Below, piece after piece: positions 9,139 through 20,200 of a stretch of DNA of 40,839 nucleotides (position 1 is its first letter; every line of letters begins with the position of its first letter). A program made the position numbers and the translations under genes. Location of the stretch: contig JAJJLU010003662.1 in assembly GCA_023807065.1 (NCBI GenBank), positions 1 to 40,839 on the forward strand, written 5' to 3'. The stretch is from Isotricha intestinalis (Eukaryota > Ciliophora > Litostomatea > Vestibuliferida > Isotrichidae). A model generated the notes under the pieces. It made no database searches and was not told the origin of the DNA. It worked only from the letters and a program-made list of their open reading frames with translations.

Positions 9139-12100
9139 TTAACTAGATTCTTTCAATAAACTAGATTCATTAACAGTATCATCATCACCTTTAGATTCTT
9201 TTAATTTTTGATTAGAAAAAGGATTTCCAGTTATTGTTTGAAATCCATTTAATCCTCCTTCATATTCACAATTTAATTTTCCATTTTTAACTTTAACTTT
9301 AATTCCATCAAATTTTCTTGTTACAGTTCCAGTTTGTAAATATTTTTCAATTAAATTTTCAATACTAATTGATTTATTATATGTTCTAAATAAATCATTA
9401 TTATCTGTATTAAAAAAATATAAATTATTTCTTAACTTTTGACGATATGTTTGAGGAGGATTTGTTATAGAATATAATTTTTCTTTTTTTGAATGTGGTT
9501 CAAATTTTGCTTTATTATTATAAAAATTATTTGTTGTATAATCATCAAATTCAATTCCTATTTTTATATTTTTTTTTTTTTTTGATTTTACAGAATTTTC
9601 ATCTGGAGAATGTGATTTAGATATATTTAATAAACTAGAAATTTCTTTTTTTAAATTAGTAAATTTTTTATTTTTTGTTTTATCATCTTCATTTTTTATT
9701 AAATATGATATTGATGTTTTTGTTAATGCTATTTTATCATCATCTTTTTTTAAATATAATGAAGAAGCACCTTTTATATTTTCATTTCTTGATGATTTTA
9801 GGAAATAATTATAATTTCTATCTGAATTATTTTGCTTTTCATATTCATATATTTTATTTAAATTATTATCATCTTCATTATTATTTGGTAATGTATTTAA
9901 ATCTATTTCCTTATTCTGAGAATTATTATTTTCTCCTTTTTCAAATTTTAATTTTGTTTCATCTTTATCTTCTTTTTTTAAACTTATTTCACTATTTTTT
10001 TTGTTAATTTCTTTTATTTCTTCTTCTGAAATTTCACTTTTACTATTACTTTTACTACTACTTTTACTATTGCTTTTACTATTACTTTTACTATTACTTT
10101 TACTATTACTTTTACTATTACTATTGCTTTTGCTATCACTATCACTATCACTTTTGCTATCACTATCACTTTTGCTGTTACTATTACTATTATTTTTAGA
10201 ATTCTTATTTTTACTTATGTAACTTGAATTTTGGCTTTCTGAATTACTTTTTTCACTTATATTATCATTTATATCATTTGTAATTTTTTTTTTTTTCAAA
10301 TCATTGTTTTTTTTATCAGCATTATTTTCATCATATTGTTTAATATCCATAATTTCATTTTTTAAAATTAAATTTGTAAAATAATTTTTATTAAATTGAA
10401 TAATTTTATTAAAATCATTTTTAGATTCAAATAATTCTTTTCTCAGTCCTTCACTTTTAACAACATTAGCAACTAATAAATCTTTGATTATAGTTAATTT
10501 ACTTTGATCTTTTTCAGTTTTCATAAAGAGCATTTGATTTTTATCAGAAGAATCACTTTTTTGACTTACAAAACTTCCAACAACATTTTCAGTATTTTTA
10601 GTAAGATTACTGGAAAGAAATCTAGGAATAATAGGTATTGCAACAGAAGTTCTTCTTCTCAAATTATTTGAAAAATTAATATTAATATTATTTGTATTAT
10701 TATTATTTGAATTCCCAATTTCTTCAGTTATTATTATATTACTTTGTCTTCTTCCAGGTCTACCAATATTAAAATTTTTTTTATTTATCATTTTTACAAG
10801 TCCTTGATTAAATGCACCTCCAAAAGCAATTGACATTCTTTTATTTACTGGGTTTTTATTTACAACATTTAATTCATTTATATTGTTATTTTGATTATTA
10901 TTATTTAATTCAGTGTTATTATTATTATTTATATTTGGAGCTGGGTCTACAAAATTATTTTTAATTATATTTAAAGCTGTATTCTGCATATTACTTGTTG
11001 TTGCCATTTCATAATTTGATGATAAAATATCACCTACTATTGAGAATAAAGTTTTTATCATATTTAATAAAGATAAATTATCTATTTTAAGTTTTTGATA
11101 TCCATTATGCATTAATTGATATGAAAAGTAATATTGTAAATAATCATAAAAGTAATTTATTGAAAATAAATTTAATTGTTCTTTATCTGTTATGTTTTTA
11201 ACTGTATTATTTTCTATTTGTTCTCTAAATATTTTATCTAAATTATTTTTATATTCATTATAAATTGATTCATATTTTTCTTCTTTTTTTATTTCCATTG
11301 ATTTCTTCATTAATAAATTCATTTCATTAAATAAATTTTCTTTGTTCAATTCCTTATTAAATTTCAATAAAATATTATTTAAATTATCATTTTGAGAAAT
11401 TATATTTTCTTGAATTTTATCAATTTCAAAATTCACATTTTGATTTTTAATATTTTCTAATTCTTCCTTAATTTTTTTATATAAAATTCCAATTTTATCT
11501 CTAACTTCTTCAGAATCCTCAGATAAAGAATTTTCTTTGTCTTTTAATTCTTCAATAGTATCATTTTTTTCTTTAATTTCATTTAACAATTCTTCAATTT
11601 TATCTTCAAGAACTTTTTTTTCTTCTTTCATTAAATCACACTTAGGACAACTTTCAATATTATTTTCATTATCATCTTCAATTTTTTCTCCTTTTTGTAA
11701 TTTCAAAATTTTTTGTTGTGCAATTTCTAATTTTTTATTTAATTTATAAACCATTTGTTGTAATTCTTCATAAGAATATTTAATATTAACTTTAACTTTA
11801 TTTTTAATAGTTTTAGCTCTTTGAGCGAATTGTAAACTAGAAATAGTTTCTTCAACATTATAAGAATGAGGTGAGCAAGCAACAATTAAACTAGTTTTAT
11901 AATTTCCTCCTAAACTTTCTTGTAAAATTCTAGTTAATTTACTATCTCTATAAGGAATATGTTCTTGATTTGAAGTTAAAGCATGAATAACATTTCCTAA
12001 AGCAGATAAACTTAAATTTATTTTTTTAGCTTCTTCTAAAGTTTCACCAACTGCTCCTGTCTTTGATACTTTTTCACTTCCTGCTAAATCTACTAAGTTT

Positions 12101-13251
12101 AAAATTCCTTTTTTCATTAAATTTTCCTTTTTAAAACTTTGAGTTACTTCTAATATCATTATTGAATGAGATCTACTTGATTGTTGATTTAATCTTGTTT
12201 CACCAACTTTTCTATTATTTTCAGCAATATCAGCATAATTTAAAAAATCTTCTTCAGAACTTAAATAAACTTCACTTAATCCATCAACATAAATTCCTCT
12301 TGCAGGACTTTCTTTAATTTGTAGATTTTTTTCTCCAGTTAATAAATCATAAATGACTTCTTTATAAATTTGAAGAACACTTAATTTGAATTGGAAAGTA
12401 ACATTAGGATCAGAATTATCAACATAATTAAATATTTCATCAACAATTCTAGGAATTAAACCTTTATTTTCTTCATCATCAATATCACTTCCATACATAG
12501 TAAAAGTTTTACCTGAACCACTTTGACCATAAGCAAATATTGTTCCATTATATCCATCCATTACATCTTTTACTATTTCTTTTCCTACTACTTCATATAT
12601 ATTTACTTGAGGAGTATCACTTTTAAAAACTTTATCAAATTTAAATATAGGACAATTATTATTTTCTTTTTCATTTTTATGTGTATTTATTTTTACTATT
12701 TCATTTGGTTTATATTCTGGTGTTTCAAAACCATCTCCTGAATTCATTAATTCTGTTTCTACAACATTAAAAGGACGAAAACGAACATATACTCTTATAT
12801 TTTTATTTCTTTCTTTATCTGGCTTTTCTGGTACATATCTTACTGACTCTTGATTTTCTTGATTTTCTTCTTTTACTTTTTCTTTGTTTATATCTTCTTC
12901 TTCTTTTTCTAATTTTATTTCTGATGATATCCTCTTTTCTATTTTTTGTTCAGAAGATTTTTTCTTTATATTTAAATCTTCTTTTTTATCTTTTTTTTCT
13001 TTCGAATTTAAATCAGAATTTATTGATTTTAAAGATGCTTTATTTGAGATTTTTAATTTATCAATTTGGGATTTTGGGATTTGTACAGATTGTTTTTTAA
13101 TATTACCTTTAATCTGTTCTTTTGCTAATGGATTATCTCGCTTTGTTTCTATAATTGAATTTTTTTTGTTTCTAATTTCTAAACTTTTTGAGTCTTTGGT
13201 TTTTGGTTGTATTGGTTTTTTAGGACTACTGGGGCTTTTTTTTTTTTTCAT
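9139..13251 (-). CDS. Kinesin motor protein, kinesin-1-like
   Basis: 1370 residues, TAA stop. A basic, disordered extension (1-148) precedes the motor (about 150-490). The motor has NIRVYVRFRP at its start, the P-loop GQSGSGKT (242-249), switch I NQQSSRSHS (355-363) and switch II LVDLAGSE (386-393). It also has INLSLSALGNVI and HIPYRDSKLTRILQ. The VSKTGA and SLSALGNVI forms and the neck (NKVKVN) are closest to kinesin-1, which by family knowledge walks to microtubule plus ends. A coiled coil follows at about 495-640. The middle is Asn-rich, with a Ser-Lys/Ser-Asp dipeptide tract. A conserved-looking end, about 1290-1350 (NLIEKYLQTGTVTRKFDG), may bind cargo, but this is an inference. All motor nucleotide-binding motifs are intact. 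It is divergent from the EF-hand-like gene. Confidence 0.95.
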   Translation of the reverse strand: MKKKKSPSSPKKPIQPKTKDSKSLEIRNKKNSIIETKRDNPLAKEQIKGNIKKQSVQIPKSQIDKLKISNKASLKSINSDLNSKEKKDKKEDLNIKKKSSEQKIEKRISSEIKLEKEEEDINKEKVKEENQENQESVRYVPEKPDKERNKNIRVYVRFRPFNVVETELMNSGDGFETPEYKPNEIVKINTHKNEKENNNCPIFKFDKVFKSDTPQVNIYEVVGKEIVKDVMDGYNGTIFAYGQSGSGKTFTMYGSDIDDEENKGLIPRIVDEIFNYVDNSDPNVTFQFKLSVLQIYKEVIYDLLTGEKNLQIKESPARGIYVDGLSEVYLSSEEDFLNYADIAENNRKVGETRLNQQSSRSHSIMILEVTQSFKKENLMKKGILNLVDLAGSEKVSKTGAVGETLEEAKKINLSLSALGNVIHALTSNQEHIPYRDSKLTRILQESLGGNYKTSLIVACSPHSYNVEETISSLQFAQRAKTIKNKVKVNIKYSYEELQQMVYKLNKKLEIAQQKILKLQKGEKIEDDNENNIESCPKCDLMKEEKKVLEDKIEELLNEIKEKNDTIEELKDKENSLSEDSEEVRDKIGILYKKIKEELENIKNQNVNFEIDKIQENIISQNDNLNNILLKFNKELNKENLFNEMNLLMKKSMEIKKEEKYESIYNEYKNNLDKIFREQIENNTVKNITDKEQLNLFSINYFYDYLQYYFSYQLMHNGYQKLKIDNLSLLNMIKTLFSIVGDILSSNYEMATTSNMQNTALNIIKNNFVDPAPNINNNNNTELNNNNQNNNINELNVVNKNPVNKRMSIAFGGAFNQGLVKMINKKNFNIGRPGRRQSNIIITEEIGNSNNNNTNNININFSNNLRRRTSVAIPIIPRFLSSNLTKNTENVVGSFVSQKSDSSDKNQMLFMKTEKDQSKLTIIKDLLVANVVKSEGLRKELFESKNDFNKIIQFNKNYFTNLILKNEIMDIKQYDENNADKKNNDLKKKKITNDINDNISEKSNSESQNSSYISKNKNSKNNSNSNSKSDSDSKSDSDSDSKSNSNSKSNSKSNSKSNSKSNSKSSSKSNSKSEISEEEIKEINKKNSEISLKKEDKDETKLKFEKGENNNSQNKEIDLNTLPNNNEDDNNLNKIYEYEKQNNSDRNYNYFLKSSRNENIKGASSLYLKKDDDKIALTKTSISYLIKNEDDKTKNKKFTNLKKEISSLLNISKSHSPDENSVKSKKKKNIKIGIEFDDYTTNNFYNNKAKFEPHSKKEKLYSITNPPQTYRQKLRNNLYFFNTDNNDLFRTYNKSISIENLIEKYLQTGTVTRKFDGIKVKVKNGKLNCEYEGGLNGFQTITGNPFSNQKLKESKGDDDTVNESSLLKESS
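10034..10196 (-). repeat. Ser-Lys/Ser-Asp/Ser-Asn dipeptide-coding microsatellite
   Basis: An in-frame simple repeat in the kinesin tail, built mainly from a 12-bp pattern encoding S-K-S-N with S-D variants. It would be a highly phosphorylatable low-complexity segment and is prone to length change by slippage. On the opposite strand it produces a spurious poly-Leu frame. Confidence 0.85.
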
Positions 13252-13556
13252 TTTTTGATGATTTCAAATTATCTAATTTAGTATTATTAAAGTGTTGAAT
13301 TTTATTTTTTAATAAATTGATTATAACGAATTTTATAATAATTAATATTCGTATTTTTTAACAACAAATTGAACCAATAAAACATAAATGTTATTGAAAA
13401 AAAAGAAAAATGAATAAAAAGATTTAAAATGAAATTGCCTTAATTTAAAAAATTTTCTAAAAAATAAGAAATATGAAAATAATTTAATAAAAAAATACCA
13501 AAAATTAAATAATATATCAAAAATAAAAGAAATTAATTAATAAAACAAATAAAAAA
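13252..13556. promoter_or_regulatory. 305-bp divergent promoter region
   Basis: The only non-coding DNA between the divergent kinesin and EF-hand-like start codons. It is A-rich towards the plus-strand gene, which starts in a run of A (AAAAAAATG). No recognisable binding motif is visible. Confidence 0.35.
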
Positions 13557-14132
13557 ATGTCATTTTTTGGTTTAACAGCATTTGGTCCAGAATCCTTAGT
13601 AAAATCTACTTTAGTAAATTCAGGATGTAAAAAATAAATATATAAAAAAAAATTAGGTTTCAATTTATATTTTGATTCTGATTATCAAAGAGGATATTTA
13701 GAAATTCAAAAAAAATATGGAATAGTAAAATTAAAAGATATGGCAGAATTAATGACTTACACAATGGGATTTCCTCCTTTAGAAGAAGAAGTAGCAACTT
13801 TTATTCAATTTTCAGGGAAACAAAATCCAGAAGATACTCTTTCATATGAAGAATTAATTAATATTTTAAATGTTATTAGAAATAAATTAAATGAAACTGC
13901 CAAATTATCTTCTCAATTTACTTCTTATAATCATTTAACTTTAATGAATGAAATGCATAAAGCTAAAGATGTTGATCCTAATGTTTATTTTAAAAGCCCT
14001 TGTAGTGCTGGAATGAATTATGGGTTTTATCATTTCCAAGATAGAGATTTAAATAAAGAAAAATTCCCTAAAAGAAAATGTGATGAAACTAAATATCAAG
14101 AAAAATATATTATGAGTGGATTTGGACAATAA
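13557..14132 (+). CDS. EF-hand-like small protein, putative axonemal, spliced
   Basis: Exons 13557-13626 and 13657-14132 give 181 residues, TAA stop. The N-terminus is MSFFGLTAFGPES. Residues about 45-105 have an EF-hand-pair-like layout (GFPPLEEEVATFI, then LSYEELINIL), but the acidic loop residues needed for Ca2+ are poor, so Ca2+ binding is doubtful. The end has short aromatic and proline-containing motifs (SAGMNYGFYHF, FPKRKCDETKYQEKY) of the kind seen in proteins that line ciliary doublet microtubules. I could not assign a named family. Both exons are needed to keep the N-terminus continuous. Pairing with the kinesin across a 305-bp divergent spacer may be chance. Confidence 0.78.
13627..13656 (+). 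other. 30-nt GT–AG intron
   Basis: It starts GTAAAAA and ends ATTAG. It has the same ends and the same phase (1) as the 53-nt intron and is also close to the start codon (after 70 coding nt). Removing 30 nt joins T|GT (Cys) and continues an open frame. An in-frame TAA inside argues against it being coding. Confidence 0.75.
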
Positions 14133-14367
14133 AATTTTTTTTTAAGAATTATTTCACTTTTTTTTTGTATTGTTTTGATTTTTTCTTTTTTAAATTTTAC
14201 TTTTTGTTATTTTAAATATAAAGAAATGTAAGTAATATTTTTTTATTATTTAAATAAAAATTGAATTAAGTCTGAATTTTAATAAGAAAATTTATTCATT
14301 TTATTATTTTATTGATAAATTTATGATAAATTTAATATACCAAATTTAATTATTTAAAACTTCTTAT

Positions 14368-15012
14368 TTAATGAAAATTATTTCCTGGGAAATGACCTGG
14401 GAAATGAGGGTGAAATGGTGGATAAAAACCATAATTATATCGATTAAAATGATGATTATATGGCATAAAAGTATCTGCAAGATGAACTTCAATATTTTGA
14501 GGTTTCCTAATTTTTAAAAATGGATGACCATGTTTTTCAGATAATTTTTTTTCACAATTTTCACAAAAGTCAAAATTAGGACAAATAGTACATTTATATC
14601 TAATACCAACAATAGGACTCATTTTACATCCATCACATGTTACTTTTTTATGAACTGGTTTATTATTATTATTATTATCATTGTTATTGTTATTAATATT
14701 ATTATTACCATTATTATTATCTTCAACATTAATATTATTATTTAGTTTACTCTCTTGTATTATATGTTCTTCTGTTGTTTTGTAAATTTTACTTGTTTCT
14801 GATACTTCTATTCTTATTGTATTATTTGATAATATTGTTTTTGAATAATCTTCTTGAGAATTTATTTGATTTGTACCAACATAAAATAATAACTCTTCTA
14901 CATCTTCTTTTGATAATACATATTTATCAGAAATTATTTGTTTAAAATCTTGGAAATCTTGGGGTGGGTTATTTATTATTTCTTTTTCTCCATAAAAATC
15001 TGTTTCAATCAT
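14368..15012 (-). CDS. ZZ-type zinc-finger protein, possible PB1-like N-terminus
   Basis: 214 residues, TAA stop. The ZZ finger has Cys126, Cys129, Cys141, Cys144, Cys150 and Cys153, then His161/His163 (CDGCKMSPIVGIRYKCTIC). It is similar to the ZZ fingers of p62/NBR1-type autophagy adaptors. ZZ domains bind N-terminal residues or histone tails (family knowledge). Residues about 1-70 could be a divergent PB1-like domain (FYGEKEI start, DFKQIISDKY, VEELLFYVG), which would fit an adaptor protein, but this is uncertain. Residues 90-117 are nearly poly-Asn. The tail is rich in His, Pro and Phe (HPHFPGHFPG). No LC3-interacting motif is evident, so selective autophagy is only a possibility. Confidence 0.82.
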   Translation of the reverse strand: MIETDFYGEKEIINNPPQDFQDFKQIISDKYVLSKEDVEELLFYVGTNQINSQEDYSKTILSNNTIRIEVSETSKIYKTTEEHIIQESKLNNNINVEDNNNGNNNINNNNNDNNNNNKPVHKKVTCDGCKMSPIVGIRYKCTICPNFDFCENCEKKLSEKHGHPFLKIRKPQNIEVHLADTFMPYNHHFNRYNYGFYPPFHPHFPGHFPGNNFH

Positions 15013-15526
15013 TTTTTTTATAATTTATAAATTATATTTAATTATAAAGTAATTTTTCATTAAATATTGAATTTTCATAATTGTTATTTTAACTTTAAAA
15101 ACAGAATTTAAGGAGATGTTTTTAGAAAATTGATTTTGAGGAAAAAAAGAATTAAATAAAATTAAATAAGAAAAAGGTATGGAATATAAAAGATTTAATT
15201 GCCCATATTAATAAAGAAAATAAGAAAAGAAAAAAGAAAATAATTAAACTAATTTAATATGAAAGATAATATTATAGATTTTATGAATTAAAAAGAAACT
15301 TTAAATGACTCATTGAATAGAAAAATAAAAAAAGAAATCATTTTAACTTTTTTAAATCAAGTATAAATTGATATCCAAAAGAAAAAATAAGTTTGATTTA
15401 TTATTTGAAAAAAACATAAAAAATTTTTTTTTTTAATGAAAAACAATTTAATAATATTCCTTAAATAAAACTCAAAAAAAAGCAAAAAAAAAATAAAAAG
15501 TTAAATAATTTCCCAAAACATTGTAT
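15013..15526. other. Spacer between two minus-strand genes
   Basis: This 514-bp stretch is A-rich on the plus strand and holds the 5' region of the ZZ gene and the 3' region of the SWEET gene. No coding frame or RNA gene is recognisable. Confidence 0.45.
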
Positions 15527-16207
15527 TTAATTTGCTTCTTCATCCTTTTCATTTAATTCAATTTCTTTATCATCTTTCTTTGGAGTACCTTTACAATAAT
15601 AAATAGTCCAGACAATAGTATTAACAGAAGCAAAGAAAAGACTAAGTCCATTACAAATAATAGTAGGAATATCCCATTTTAAAAGTCCAAAAAGAAACCA
15701 AGCACCTGAACAAAAAGCTCCAGAAAGAACAGAAGCAATAGGAATATATTTAGAATTTTGTTCTCGAATAACTTTCATAATATTTTGTCCTGGAGCAACA
15801 TAATTAAATACTGTTAATACAGTTGCTAAATTTCCAGTTGGATCCGCAGTTTTAAATATATGAACACATATATAATATAATTGCCCTACTAAATCTAATG
15901 TTATGAAAACTCCAACTAACCATTTTAATTTTTTTTTCTCTAGGAAAAAATATAAATATATCATACATGATATTGTTCCTAAAACTAAACCAAATGATGA
16001 TGATAAACAAGGAATAAATTCTCCCTTTTTATACCAGTAACAAAACCATAGTTCACCACATAATAGATTTAATATTAACATTGATTCTGGCATTATTGTA
16101 TATTTTTCTTGACCTTTTATTATTTTGTAATAGAGAACCATTGGTGCCACATTTAATAAAAAACCTGCTACTGTCCCTATCCATGCTACTATGTCTGCTA
16201 TTTCCAT
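15527..16207 (-). CDS. SWEET-family sugar transporter (MtN3/saliva)
   Basis: 226 residues, close to the usual eukaryotic SWEET length, TAA stop. Seven membrane segments can be read as two 3-helix repeats joined by a linker helix. The first repeat starts AWIGTVAGFLLNVAPM. The second starts NYVAPGQNIMKVIREQNS and includes SVLSGAFCSGAWFLFG and IICNGLSLFF with the conserved Asn. The short tail is acidic and cytosolic. SWEETs move mono- or disaccharides down their gradient across plasma or vacuolar membranes (family knowledge). Substrate and membrane cannot be read here. It is divergent from the giant Sfi1-like gene across a 697-bp spacer. Confidence 0.92.
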   Translation of the reverse strand: MEIADIVAWIGTVAGFLLNVAPMVLYYKIIKGQEKYTIMPESMLILNLLCGELWFCYWYKKGEFIPCLSSSFGLVLGTISCMIYLYFFLEKKKLKWLVGVFITLDLVGQLYYICVHIFKTADPTGNLATVLTVFNYVAPGQNIMKVIREQNSKYIPIASVLSGAFCSGAWFLFGLLKWDIPTIICNGLSLFFASVNTIVWTIYYCKGTPKKDDKEIELNEKDEEAN

Positions 16208-16904
16208 TTTTTATTAATTTTAAAAATCTTTTCTTATTATTATATTATTTATTCTTTATTTTTTAGATTTTATTTTTTTTGATTTTTTCTTATTTATTTT
16301 TTTATAATTTTTTCTCTCAAAATATTTTTTTTAATCATTTTAAATTTTAAATTATAATTTAAATTTTAAAATGTTTTTATTTTTTTATTTTTTTTCTTTT
16401 TTTCATTTTCTTTTTTATTAAGACTAATATTTTTATTTTTCTTTTAAAATAAACAAAATTTCATTAATTTTGAAAATAAATCATTATATTTTGATATATA
16501 TTATCATTTCAAACATGGAATATATATTGAATTATATATTTCGTTAAAATAATTTCATATAAAAAATCTTAAAATCTACTTAAGCCCAATTATTACAATT
16601 ATTATTTCCGTTAAATATTTAAACATTTTTAAAGAAATATTCATAAATTTCATCTCTTAAATAAAAATCTAAAAATAAACAATTAAAAACTAAATAAAAA
16701 AAATAAATATTAAAACAATTCCAAAAAGAGCAAATAAAAGACGGATCTTTACATCATTGGAAAAACCAAAATTTTCTTAAAGCAAAAAAATAAACCTTAA
16801 AAATCCAATTGAAAAAAAATATAATATGATATTACTTCAAAAAAAAAAATAAAAAAATATATATAACCCATTTAAAATAAAAAATAAAAAATAAAAAGGA
16901 GAAA
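16208..16904. promoter_or_regulatory. 697-bp divergent promoter region with opposite strand skews
   Basis: The left part (to about 16480) is T-rich and the right part (from about 16600) A-rich on the plus strand. Each gene therefore has an A-rich leader on its own sense strand, as expected of A-rich 5' UTRs. A less AT-biased stretch, around AAGACGGATCTTTACATC near 16740, may mark a promoter element for the giant gene. No motif is identified. Confidence 0.35.
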
Positions 16905-17270
16905 ATGCAATATCATCACTCTAGAATGGAGAAAGGAGACAGTAGGCCAAAAAACCTAGAAAACACTACTGAATCAGGATATGGCGAAATGATATACATG
17001 GAACCATCCGGTAACCAGATGATGAGCCCCGTAACGGAGGGCCGTCAGACACTTCGCCAGAGTCCAGGTGAGGTAGTGTCTCGAAGCATCGTCTCAACTG
17101 TGAAAATGAACCTCCGTGAACGAGCAGACACAGCCCAACTTATAGGAGAGAAACCAATACAGAGTTTAGTAGTTGCAATACCATCAAGAGGAATAGGCGA
17201 AGAGAGATTAGAACGATCACCTAAAACAATAAATGTAGGAGACACGAAGGAGCAGACTGAATATAATATA
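16905..17270 (+). other. GC-rich 5' segment of the giant gene
   Basis: The first 120 or so codons use CGT, CGC, CGA, CTC, GTC, CCG and GCC freely. The rest of the window uses almost only AGA for Arg and TTA for Leu. Composition slides back to typical by about 17300. The encoded segment is disordered and Arg/Ser/Pro-rich, so the bias is not explained by one amino acid. Confidence 0.8.
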
Positions 17271-20200
17271 AGGACACTGAATGCAAGGAAAAGCCCAAAA
17301 GGAGGTTTATATCAAACTTATCATAATGAAGGAGGGAATATTGGATTAGATCAACCGATGCAATATTCTGGGTTTATACAAGGCATTGATGGTAGTTATC
17401 AAATGGGCAATGAGAATAATGTTGTTGTTACTAAATATTCTAAACATAGTCCTGGAATGATTGGACAAGGAAATTTAATTATGAATCAAAGAGATGGTAG
17501 AGATCATTTAATGAATAAAATGTCACCTAATCAAATTGATGATAATAATTCCAGTCAGGATAGAGGATATGAACCACAAGTACAATGGAATAATTTAAAA
17601 AATGTTTTAGGAAATCAAAATCGAATGAATGGAAGTTATGATATTAATAATGAGAAGAATGTCAAAGAAACTCAAATAAAATATAATAATGCTACATATA
17701 ATAATATGACAATGGGAGATGTTAAAAATTTAGTTAAAAGATTTACTAAAGTTTATGATCCAAGAAAAACACAAGAAGGTGCATTAATAAGTCAAAGTCA
17801 AATAATAGTTCCAGGTGCAAATGATGAAGTTTTTAATGGAAGATATCGAGTATTACAGAAAATGAATAGATTAAGTAATATATTATTATCTAAAAGACGT
17901 GGTCAAATGAGTCCAGATAAAGAAGATATATTAAATAGATCAATTGAAGAATCAAAGAGAACATTCGATAGACATACTTTAAATAGAAATACATTAAAAA
18001 ATGGAAGAATGACAATAAGTAGATCTCCAGAACATAAATTTTTATATGTTTCATTAGCAATGATATCATCAAAAGGACCAAATACAGAAGATAGAACAAT
18101 TTTAAGGAAAATGAGATTTGATAAAGGAGGAGTTGTTGATTTAGCACAAGAAGAGAGAAAGAAAGGAAAATATAAAATTAAAAAAGTACAAAATAAAAGA
18201 GGAATTAGAGGTGCTTCTCCTTTAATAAGACCTAATCCTAAATATAGAGAACAAGCTGCTAAATTAATTCAAGCCTGGTGGAGAGAATTAAAAGAATTAT
18301 ATAAACAAAGATTAAATATGATTATTAAAATTCAAAGTTTTTGGAGAGGAAGATGGGTCAGAAAATATATGTATGATATTTTATATTTAAGTTTTATGTA
18401 TCAAAGTTTTTGTCAAATTATACAAAAAGTATTAGTTAAACATATTAGACCTTATATTTTTGACTTATTAACAGAAGGAGAAAAAAATAAAAATACTATA
18501 TTAAGAAATTTACTTTTAAAAGATAGTAGATGGCAAATATTAAAATTAAAACCTTATTTAGACCGCTGGATAGCATATTTAAGACATACAGAAGTTAGAA
18601 ATATAAGAGGAAGAAGATTATTTGATATTAGAACAGAAGCAGAAAAAAGAAAAGAAAAATTAATAAAAAATTTTGATAAATGGGCATTTTTATCAAAAAT
18701 TCATAATTTAAAAAATAATGCTGAAAATGCTTCAAGAGAAAAAGATCAATGTTTAGGTATTATAAAAATATTTGATGGAGCTGATAAATTAAGTAAAAAA
18801 ATAGCTTTAAAAAATTCTAAATCTAGGTTATTAGATTATTTACTTAAAAAAGCTAGAAATGAAAAATTAACAAAAATAATAAAAAATAAACCAGATCCCA
18901 AAAAACAATTATTAAAAAAATATTTAGATAAATGGTTAGGAAAGATAAAAGATGATTCACAAAAAGATTTTAAAAAAAGATTATCAGCGGATTTATTTGA
19001 CAGTGTAATAAAAAGATTAGAGAAAAATATAATTAGAAAATCATTCAATACATTAACAAGATTACCTAAAAGACCTGAAATAGTAGAAAAATTAATTATT
19101 CAAGAAAAAACTATTGAAAAAGAAGCAAAAATTAAAGGAGTAAATCCAGAATTATTAAATGCCGGTCATTTACTTGAAAATGCTATTTTAAGATTAACTT
19201 ATAAATATCCTCTTAATGCTATTGATGATAAATTAAATAAAGATAATAAAAATGAAAAATTAATTTCAATGCTCAATTTAAAAGAAAATTATATCAAGAG
19301 AATATTAAGAGATTATTTATCTAAATGGTTAGAAAATTGTAAAAATAAAGAAAATAAAGAATTAATAAGGAAAATAATCATGAAATTATTAAATAGTGTT
19401 TTAAAGAAAATTAAAAATAGAATATTAAGTAATAAATTTAATCAATGGAAAAATAATACAAAAACTATTACTGAAGATGGTGAAAATGTTTACAAAAAAT
19501 TAAAAGGATTAAATAATTTATTTGAAAAAATAACCAAAAAAACAATTGGAATATATGGAAAAGAATTTCTTGATAATTTAAATAAAACTAGAAATAAAAG
19601 AGTTTATAAAAAAGCATTATTAAAAATTTTAGATAATTACTTTAATAAAGATAGAAATAAATTAAGAACATATTTAAATAAATGGAAAGATCAAATAAGG
19701 AAAATGGAAATTTATGATTTAAAAGTAAAATTAATTAAAAATTTAGCAAATAAAAATGATAATAATATTAGAAGATCAAGATTAAATAAAGCTTTAAATA
19801 AATGGTTAATGAATATTAATATTGATAAAATAAATGAAAATCAATCTTCTGAAAATATATTGAAAGGAAAATCAGACAAAAAAAAATTTGGAGCTTTATT
19901 AATAACAATTTTAAAAAGACTTTATAATAAAAATGATAAGGAGACATTATTAAGAAATATTATTAAAAAATGGATAAATAATATTAATGGAATAAAAGAA
20001 AAAGAAAAAGAAAAAATAAAAGAGGGAACAAATAAATTAAGGAAATATAATTCAATTAAAAATTATAATGAATTTATTCAAAATTTAAAAGAGATTTTTC
20101 TGAAAAATTTAAAAAATGAAACATTAAAAAAATTATTGAATAAAAGAACAGAAGGAAATAGAATTAAATTACTTAAAAATTTATTGAGATGGAGAAATAA

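Noticed and set aside
10001..10222. Plus-strand poly-Leu reading frame
   Set aside because: It is the antisense of the Ser-Lys/Ser-Asp repeat in the kinesin gene and has no independent support.
12884..13258. Plus-strand Phe/Ser-rich frame of 124 residues
   Set aside because: It is the antisense of the Lys/Glu-rich N-terminus of the kinesin. The composition is what AT-rich antisense gives.
17045..17245. Minus-strand 66-residue frame in the GC-rich segment
   Set aside because: It is short and opposite a well-supported exon. It exists only because the GC-rich codons lack antisense stops.
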